DNA of 64,000 nt from Przewalskia tangutica (lineage: Eukaryota; Streptophyta; Magnoliopsida; Solanales; Solanaceae). This document shows positions 57,608 through 64,000 of this stretch, piece by piece; within the stretch, counting starts at the first letter, position 1, and each line of letters starts with the position of its first letter. Location of the stretch: NCBI GenBank assembly GCA_029844215.1, contig CM056738.1, forward strand, positions 64,013,593-64,077,592, written 5' to 3'. Under the pieces are notes generated by a model. That model was not told the origin of the DNA. It did no database searches and worked only from the letters and a program-made list of their open reading frames with translations. A program made the translations under genes and the position numbers.

Positions 57608-60600
57608 TGTTATACCGTATTTCGGAGTATGCGTGGGGCGTGCGTGAAAAATTTGAACTTGTGAAGTTGGCTTGGCGAATTAAATTTTGTGCATAACACC
57701 CGATTAGAGTCGTTTTGACGAAGCGTTTTCCACGACTTTCGTAGGGAATTTCGGCTATGTCATTTTTAATTTTTGCGGATTTTTAGAGAGGCGAAACATT
57801 GTGGACCAACAAGAGGCGCCACTTGGCACCTCTCATTGGAAAAGCGTCTTGGGCGGTGAAGTGGCCGATTGGGTTGGCCATTTTGGTCAAGGGTTGGTAG
57901 GATATTTTGTGCTAGTTGGCTAGTGTGCACTTGGCAAGATCTTGGCCCTACACTTGCTAGGCACTTGGCTAGATCATGGCCATTGGTTGGCCTTGGCTTG
58001 TGCTATAAATACCCTACAAGGTTGAAGACTTCTTCATCCAAAATGCCTAAGTCTTGAGAGCCTTCTCCCTCCCCTTTGTGTGAGTTCGGCCGAGAGCACC
58101 CCCCCCCCCTCTAGGGGTGCTAGCCGAGAGTGTACCCCTCCCCCCTTGGCCGAGAGTACCCCCCCCTAGTGGGGTAGGCCGAGGGGTATACACCACTAGC
58201 CTTGTTGCTTTCGTATAATACCACTTTGTGGTGTAGAAATACTCTCCAAAGTATTGTTATAATGCCCAATTACCTTAGCCTTATACCTTGTAGTATTCTA
58301 AGGTTATACCTATCTGAAAAGCCAGAAAATACTATTATACTTAGTCGATCACCAAACCGAAACCACAAGGAAAATCTCCATGGTTAGTTGGAGTAGTATG
58401 TAGAAGTTGGTTAGAACTTCTAAGGGTAGTTTGGAGCGGGTTGGGCGCCGGAGTTGGAGCTAAGCGATAGCCGGATCGACTTTATACTTGGATAATTATG
58501 GGCTTATCGAGGTAAATATCTTGTCCTCTATTGTAATTGGAAATTACATGTTGTTTGAATATATAGTTGAAGTATACTATATATAGTCTTGAGCGTAGTT
58601 AGTTGGCAATGTCTTTTGACTTAAGCTGAAGAATCGACTGTAATTACATGGGGTGTATTCTGATGAGACTTGTGTAGTAGTGCGGTGGAGTAGAATTGTA
58701 CCCGTTCGGGTTAGATGTATAACCCCACTGGTTGGCTTGGTATCAGGCCTCGATAGAGGAGGAGATTCTGTTGTGGCGGGGAAGTCTTCCGAAATTTACG
58801 TAGAAAGTTCTACGATGCGACTGAATGTTAATAAGCGCCTTGTGGCCTTATAGGTGGAAGTACTACGTATGGCGCGATCTGCTTAGCTTAGGAGTAGAAG
58901 CGGTTGGAGCGTTTTGCTATTAGTCGATACTCGTCGCGAGGTATGTGAACCTCTTCCTATCTCTTCTAGCATGATATGTGTGAACTATGTAGTGCGGTGA
59001 GCGTACATGTGCTAAATGTATTTGATGGTGTAAACATAAAGTGTTATAACGGCTTTATGGGAAGTTGTTTATAACGACTTTATGTTGGTTAGAAAATACA
59101 TGTGGTTTTAAAAGGTAGCGATTTGAACTATAAGCGGCTTGTTATATGTTAATAAAGAACTTGAAGTATTTCAAAAGATTCTTGAATCATTTTGAAAGGA
59201 GAAGTAATACTTGGTGTTTGAAAACTTAAGAGTTATACTAGCTTTATGGGAAGTTAGGTATAACGGCTTAAGAATGTTTCTTGATTTGGAAATCGAATGT
59301 GTATCGACAAACCAACTGCGGCGTTAATAAAAGGAAATGTTTTGACTAATTAAGTATTTTTAAAACCAGAGAAACTTCCATCTGCATAGAAGCTAAGATG
59401 AGACAAAATGATATTTCTAGATCATGCATTTCTTTGTAATAAGATTATTATAAACAAGAATATCCTACTCACATATAGGGCTTAGGTTTCTCAGATTGTT
59501 TAAAGGAGAACTATATTCTTAAATGAATAAGACTATGAACTACGAAACCGTTCTCAAATGAGAAACTTGAACATTGGAAATTAGGCAAACTTGAACATTG
59601 GAAATTAGGCAAACTTGAACATTGGAAAGGAATGTTACTACTTGATTTTACATAGAGGAGTAATTGAGTTACTTTAAAAGATAATCACTCTATGTTCATA
59701 TACTACGGGTATTGATGGTTTCTTTGTGGAGTAACGTATCTTTTAAAGATTTAATGTATAAAGTACTTTGGGGATAAAAACCGATCTTGTTAATCGTATA
59801 GTAGAAAGTACCTTGTGTGAACAACTTGATTGTGTTGGTTTGTGATAGTCTTGTAATACTTTCTTGTTGCTTTGATAAGTAAGCGTGTTAGGATGCTACG
59901 TGTGTTAGTATCTTGTGATGGTTGTGTAAAGGGGTTTCCCTTGATTGTGCTTATTAACTATCAGTCGTTATGATAGTATTGTGGCATTCATCTCTTGAGA
60001 TGATTAGGGTTAAGCCCTCCGTCACGGGGTAGACTTCGGCGGGTCGATGGACCTATGATTCGAGATACCTCATGCGGGTCTGAGGGCTATGCGGAGCTAC
60101 GAGTTCGAGTTAGTATCGTCCTTTATGGGCATGCGGTCGCGTGGCCATGCGGACTCGAAAGTCGGGGCGATCTTGGGAGTAGCTACCCTCGATGCGAGGA
60201 ATGCCTCATGCGGGCGATGAGATTGGCCTATCGCGGGCTGCGGGAAGTTCGAGACTAGACGCGCGCGAGATCTGCGGGCAAGTGGCGGCTTTGATCATGT
60301 GACGGTGCAGACAGATCTTATAATCTGATTCGCGACCTTGTTGATGCTGTAGGTGTTAGTAGTCGGCTATGCCTTCGTACTTACCATGCGGTTTTATTTG
60401 GACACGGTGGGACACGTGATCATGTGTATTCCTTGGTGCTTTTCTATCATAGGCTGGCGGTGAGGAAGGTATTCCACGGGCATGATTGATGTTATGGGCA
60501 CGAGACCCGTAGTTATATTTGAGTGATGACTTTGAGGCGTGAGTCACGGCGTGACATATTCGCTTATTTATTGTGAGCGTAGTTTGGTTATCATACATGT

Positions 60601-61078
60601 CTCTGCTTTATAGACTATTATGATTTCAATTCTGATATTTTTAGTTTCACATACTCGGTAAATTTGTTGTCTTGACCTCCTTGAAGTGCGTTCATCTGCG
60701 AGTTGAGGTACGCGATCGTTGATCCTAGCTCTCGGGATCACGGATCGGCGTGTGGGAAGCTCGTTTCTCGGAGGCTTATCGGTGGTATAGTTCCTCGTAG
60801 TAAGTGTTTACATTCGGGGTTTGGCGGGGCCACTGTCCGCCATTGTTGTCGTATCATTCTTAAGTGCATGTAATCTTGTTGTGGGCGGGGTTGTAAAAAG
60901 GATTAAAGCGTTCATTTGTAAAGTTGTTATTTATATATGCGAAAGGCAAGGTTTTCTAAAGATAAGCATTATGCGTTTCTTGTTACTTCATGTTGTGGTT
61001 TTATGTTCGTGATTACTACGATGTTGTGTCACTAGGGTGCGGGGTAAGGCACGATCCACGGGCCAGTTGGTCGTGACA
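57608..61078 (+). repeat. Element J 3' LTR
   Basis: 3,471 bp partner of 51613-55105. TATA box 58014-58020, donor-like GAG/GTAAAT with intron side from 58512, GAG/GTATGTG from 58941, triple repeat at about 59570-59630. Confidence 0.92.
58014..58020 (+). promoter_or_regulatory. TATA box, J 3' LTR
   Basis: TATAAAT, equivalent to 52010-52016. Confidence 0.62.
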
Positions 61079-61083
61079 GATCT

Positions 61084-61958
61084 GAGGATGCCATGCGGGC
61101 GATGAGATTGGCTTTATCGCGAGTGCGGGAAGTTCGGAGACTAGACGCGCATTAGATCTGCGGGCAAGTGGCGGCTTTGATCATGTGATGCAAGCGAGAT
61201 CTTATAATCTGATTCATGACCTTGTTGGTGCGTAGGTGTTAGTAAGCGGCTATGCCTTCGCACTTACCGTCACGGTGTTATTATGGCGCAGTGGGACACG
61301 GTGTTCATGTGTTCCTTGGAACTTTTATATCATAAAGCCGGCGGTGAGGAATGTGTCCCACGCACGATTGGCGTTGTGGGCGTGAGACCCTCTGTTATGT
61401 TCTTTGGTGATGACTTGAGGCGTGAGTCACGACTTGATATATCGCTTAGTTATTGTAAAGCGTAGTTTGGTCATCATACATGTCTCGCTTTATAGACTAT
61501 TATGATTTCATTTGCGGTATTTTTAGTTTCACATACTCGGTACTGTTATGCGACCTCCTTGAAGTGCGTTCATGCCGCGAGTTGAGGTACACGATCGTTG
61601 ATCCTAGCTCTCGGGTCCAGATTCAGCGTTTGGGAAGCTCCGTTTCACCGGAGGCTTATCAGGGGTATACTCCCCGGTCGTCGTAACTGTTTACCTTCAG
61701 GGGTTTGGCGGGGCCCGTCCGCCATTGTTGTCATATCATTCTTAGAGGTGCAGTAAATCTTGTTGTGGGCATGGTTTGTAAAAAGATTAAAGCTATTCAT
61801 GTTAAAAGTTGTCATTTATATATATGCGAAAGGCAAGTTTTCCTGATTATTGTTTTATATACATTATCTCATATGGTTGTGTTTGTTCGCTGATTACTCG
61901 ATGTATGTCTACTTGGGTGCGGGGTAAGGCACGATCCACGAACCGGTTGGTCGTGACA
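61084..61958 (+). repeat. Element I 5' LTR, final part
   Basis: Continues the LTR cut at 51612, starting at the GAGGATGCC text that parallels 54224 in J, and ends TCGTGACA at 61958. Together the two parts make about 3.65 kb. A hairpin stem with TTGGCGGGG is near 61703-61728. Confidence 0.87.
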
Positions 61959-61962
61959 AAAG

Positions 61963-61974
61963 TGGTATCGAGCG
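61963..61974 (+). other. Element I primer-binding site
   Basis: TGGTATCGAGCG 4 nt after the LTR end, the same eroded form as in J and C. Confidence 0.85.
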
Positions 61975-62163
61975 ATTAATCCTCGGAAAGTGTCTCTGAA
62001 CCGTATCGATGAGAGTCTTGATTATCGGTGTGTTGTGCACCACATCAATAATCGAGAGGCTATAGGATATTTAGGATTGGTTTCTATTCTTCTCACTCTG
62101 AGATCGTGCCTTAGAAATGTGTTGTAAGTTGAACCCTCGGCGAAATCTTTTCCACTTATCATT

Positions 62164-62610
62164 ATGCCTCGCGTAGGGCAACAGAGCCCGGGAGGGCAAA
62201 GCGAGGGAGGCTGCGAGTAGAGTTCGGAGGGTGGCGAGGGCACGAGCCCAATCATTACCTAGGGTAGTGCTTCGTTCGGGGATTTCTGCGGCGTCACTAG
62301 CCCGGCAGAGTTTAGCCGCGATGACGGCGGTTCTCTGCGTCCACGATATTTGAACCTTGGTTCCACGGCCAGAACAGTGAATATAGATTTCAAAGGCGAC
62401 CACATTACTAGCTATAGATTTGGCTACGGAAGATTATACCGATGTACCACGAGTCTTGATGACTACCTAAGAGAGGTTGTGCAAGAGTAATTCTTGATTG
62501 GGCTTGAGCATGGCACGTATGCGGGCTTATGTCAGCAAGCAGCGTAGAGATTGACGGGTTAACGGGGCGAGAAGAGGGCGAGGCGTGAAGGTCGCCGGTA
62601 ACTTTCAAGG
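62164..62610 (+). pseudogene. gag: Element I gag, 3' deleted
   Basis: The start at 62164 opens MPRVGQQ, an eroded MPPRRATR. The text follows J's gag to AACTTTCAAG (about 62600), then jumps to GTGAGTATACCTTAAG, which in J lies ~330 bp further on, beyond the gag stop. The deletion removes the zinc motifs and stop, with AAG at both ends in J. No frame is open over the gene. Confidence 0.8.
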
Positions 62611-63330
62611 TGAGTATACCTTAAGTGCTATGTTACGATAGCGGTGTGTTAGTTGTGATTAGAATCATGGTGGGTTAACCGAGTAAGATTTTGGGGGATA
62701 GAGAAGGTATGAGCCTTAGAGTGTTATACGTAAAGACCTTAGAGGTAAGGCCATCTCGAGAAAGGTGTAGTGTTATGTTTGACCCTTATAGGAGTGCATA
62801 GTGCACGTGAGCTATGTTCGTGGGATAAGTCCCGAGTAGCGTGATTTGAAGGAAGGTAGTCGAGCTAAGAAGACCGCGCGGTTTTCGTAACGTGTTTAGT
62901 AAGATTGTTCCTTGGGAGATGGTATTTTGCGCCTTGCGGGTCGGGGTTGAGGCTACGTGCGGGTCAACCGCGGTAGGTTTGGTGGTGGGGTCGGTTGTGG
63001 TGGTCCCTCTTTGTGTTAGGGTCATGAGGTGTTAGGCCCATGTTTAGTTAGCCACGTGCAAGTTCGTGGATGCGTTCGACGGTGGTGCGGCGATGGGGCG
63101 ACTATCGTGTTCTTCGGTCGAGTCGTTCCTCGGCGATGTTGATGTTATCGAAAAGGTTGTGAGGTTGCAGGGTGCCTACCTTCACCTTATGACGATGGAG
63201 CCAGTGCAGCTGTTTCTCTTCACGGGAGTTTGTACGAGCGGGGCTAGGAACTTCGAGTGAGTCTCGTGTCGCATTCGCCTCGGGCGATGTTTTGATTTGA
63301 GGTAGCCGTGAGATCGTTGTCTCGGTTGAA
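62611..63330 (+). other. Element I post-gag non-coding module
   Basis: Parallel to J at 56107-56850: GAGCCTTAGAGTG (62711 on), an eroded hairpin TGCGGGTCAACCGCG (62958-62972), GGTGGTCCCTC, TTAGGCCCATGTTTAGTTAG and ATGCGTTCGACGG. A 64-codon open frame at 63066-63260 has no recognisable motif. Confidence 0.7.
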
Positions 63331-64000
63331 GTGTTTAAGCTACCATTTCGGTGTTCGGATGTCGTCTTGCGGCGCCTTGTAGAAGCGAATGCAAGTTGCG
63401 GTCGATTGGTTCGATGTTGGCGGGGTTGGATAGTTGGTTGAGCTTGTTCCGGATGTGGATAGTGAAGCTTGTCTAGAAGAAGTTACAGCGGCTCGGAGGA
63501 ATTGTGCGGATAATCGGCGGCGCTTAGAGTTGAGTTGACGGTCGGTCTTCTTGAAAGTACCACCCCGGCGGTGTGGCGAGTTTTGAAGCGAAGGAACTTA
63601 GCGAGTTACTTTGGGCCTTTGTGAGTTCATGTGAAGAATAGGCGGGTTGCCTATATGTTAGCATTTGCCGTCCGACTTAGGAGGAAGGGCGTCGGTCTTC
63701 GTATTGTTATGTTCGGAAAGTATCGAAGATCCATCGAGAATGATCGATTAATGATGACCACGTTAGAGATAGTAACCCCGAGTTTTGGATACTAAAGCAG
63801 TATCAGAAATGTGATAAGAATCCGAGTGTACAACAGCTTCAGTGATCGCATGCAGCCCGGTACCGTTTGTTGGGTCGTCGGAGCAAGGCTCGCGACAAAG
63901 TGACAAAAGTAGTATTATTTGTGGTGATGTAGAGGTGTTTCCTCGTGGACTTAGATGTAAGTGTTGCGCAGGTATTTCTGTGGCCAGGTATGGCAGGATT
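63331..64000 (+). pseudogene. Element I integrase relic and 3' stretch, window-truncated
   Basis: Parallel to J at 56850-57520: CGATTGGTTCGATGTTGGCG (63400 on), GGGTTGCCTATATG and GCCGTCCGACTTAGGAGGAA, then the CTCGCGACAAAGTGACAAAA text at about 63888. The window ends roughly 100 bp before the expected polypurine tract and 3' LTR. Confidence 0.75.

Larger units (their letters stand above)
51613..61078 (+). mobile_element. Element J: complete gag-only LTR retrotransposon in I's LTR
   Basis: J runs from TGTTATACCG to TCGTGACA, 9,466 bp: LTRs 51613-55105 (3,493 bp) and 57608-61078 (3,471 bp), interior 2,502 bp. GATCT occurs at 51607-51611 and 61079-61083 as a likely target duplication, with one extra T next to the left end. 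The interior holds PBS, gag, the non-coding module, an integrase relic and a polypurine tract, with no protease, RT or RNase H. Confidence 0.88.

Noticed and set aside
1..64000. RIP-like or deamination decay as cause of the broken frames
   Set aside because: Most differences between LTR pairs are lost or exchanged middle bases at CAG/CTG, not C-to-T or G-to-A transitions, and AT-rich parts are nearly identical between pairs.

Overview
The whole window is a nest of plant LTR retrotransposons. I see no host gene, rRNA, tRNA gene or CRISPR array. The elements are Ty3/gypsy: gag with zinc knuckles, then protease, RT, RNase H, integrase and a C-terminal chromodomain, with a primer-binding site for initiator Met-tRNA. 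The chromodomain and the long LTRs point to the Tekay/Del chromovirus lineage of a flowering plant. A dicot, perhaps Solanaceae, is a guess from family resemblance only.

Layout. Ten elements (A to J, my labels) are stacked in one another. The left half is element A (+ strand, pol-bearing): the end of its 5' LTR at 1-1009, gag at 1216-2411, pro-pol resuming at 30592-33922, 3' LTR at 34051-36512. Its gag-pro reading region is split by element B (+, 2412-30591, gag only). B's 5' LTR is split 32 bp from its edge by element C (-, 2444-21427, pol-bearing). C's 3' LTR is split by element D (-, 3262-12313, gag only). Target-site duplications support the joins: CAGGA/C-GGA for B, TATGT for C, ATGGT for D. 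A itself sits in an LTR of E.

The right half is a second chain. E (-, LTR 36513-39110) is cut by F (+, 39111-40611), which is cut by G (+, 40612-43675), which is cut by H (-, 43676-48836). H is cut by I (+, 48837 to the window end). I's 5' LTR is cut by J (+, 51613-61078), which is complete and gag only.

Two kinds of element coexist. A and C have ~2.5 kb LTRs and carry pol. B, D and J have ~3.4-3.5 kb LTRs and a 2.1-2.5 kb interior with gag but no protease, RT or RNase H; H and I look the same as far as they are visible. The gag-only group carries a shared non-coding module after gag, and H, I and J also keep an integrase C-terminal relic. They look like non-autonomous (TR-GAG-type) partners that would need pol from elements such as A and C.

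The strongest oddity is textual. In many copies CAG and CTG are rewritten (CAG to CG, CAGT to CGAT, CTG to CG, TCG or CTT) at the same sites in element after element, including the primer-binding site. This fits systematic base-calling error at CHG-methylated cytosines better than mutation. It probably causes most of the frameshifts, so many 'pseudogene' calls below may be artefacts of the read-out.
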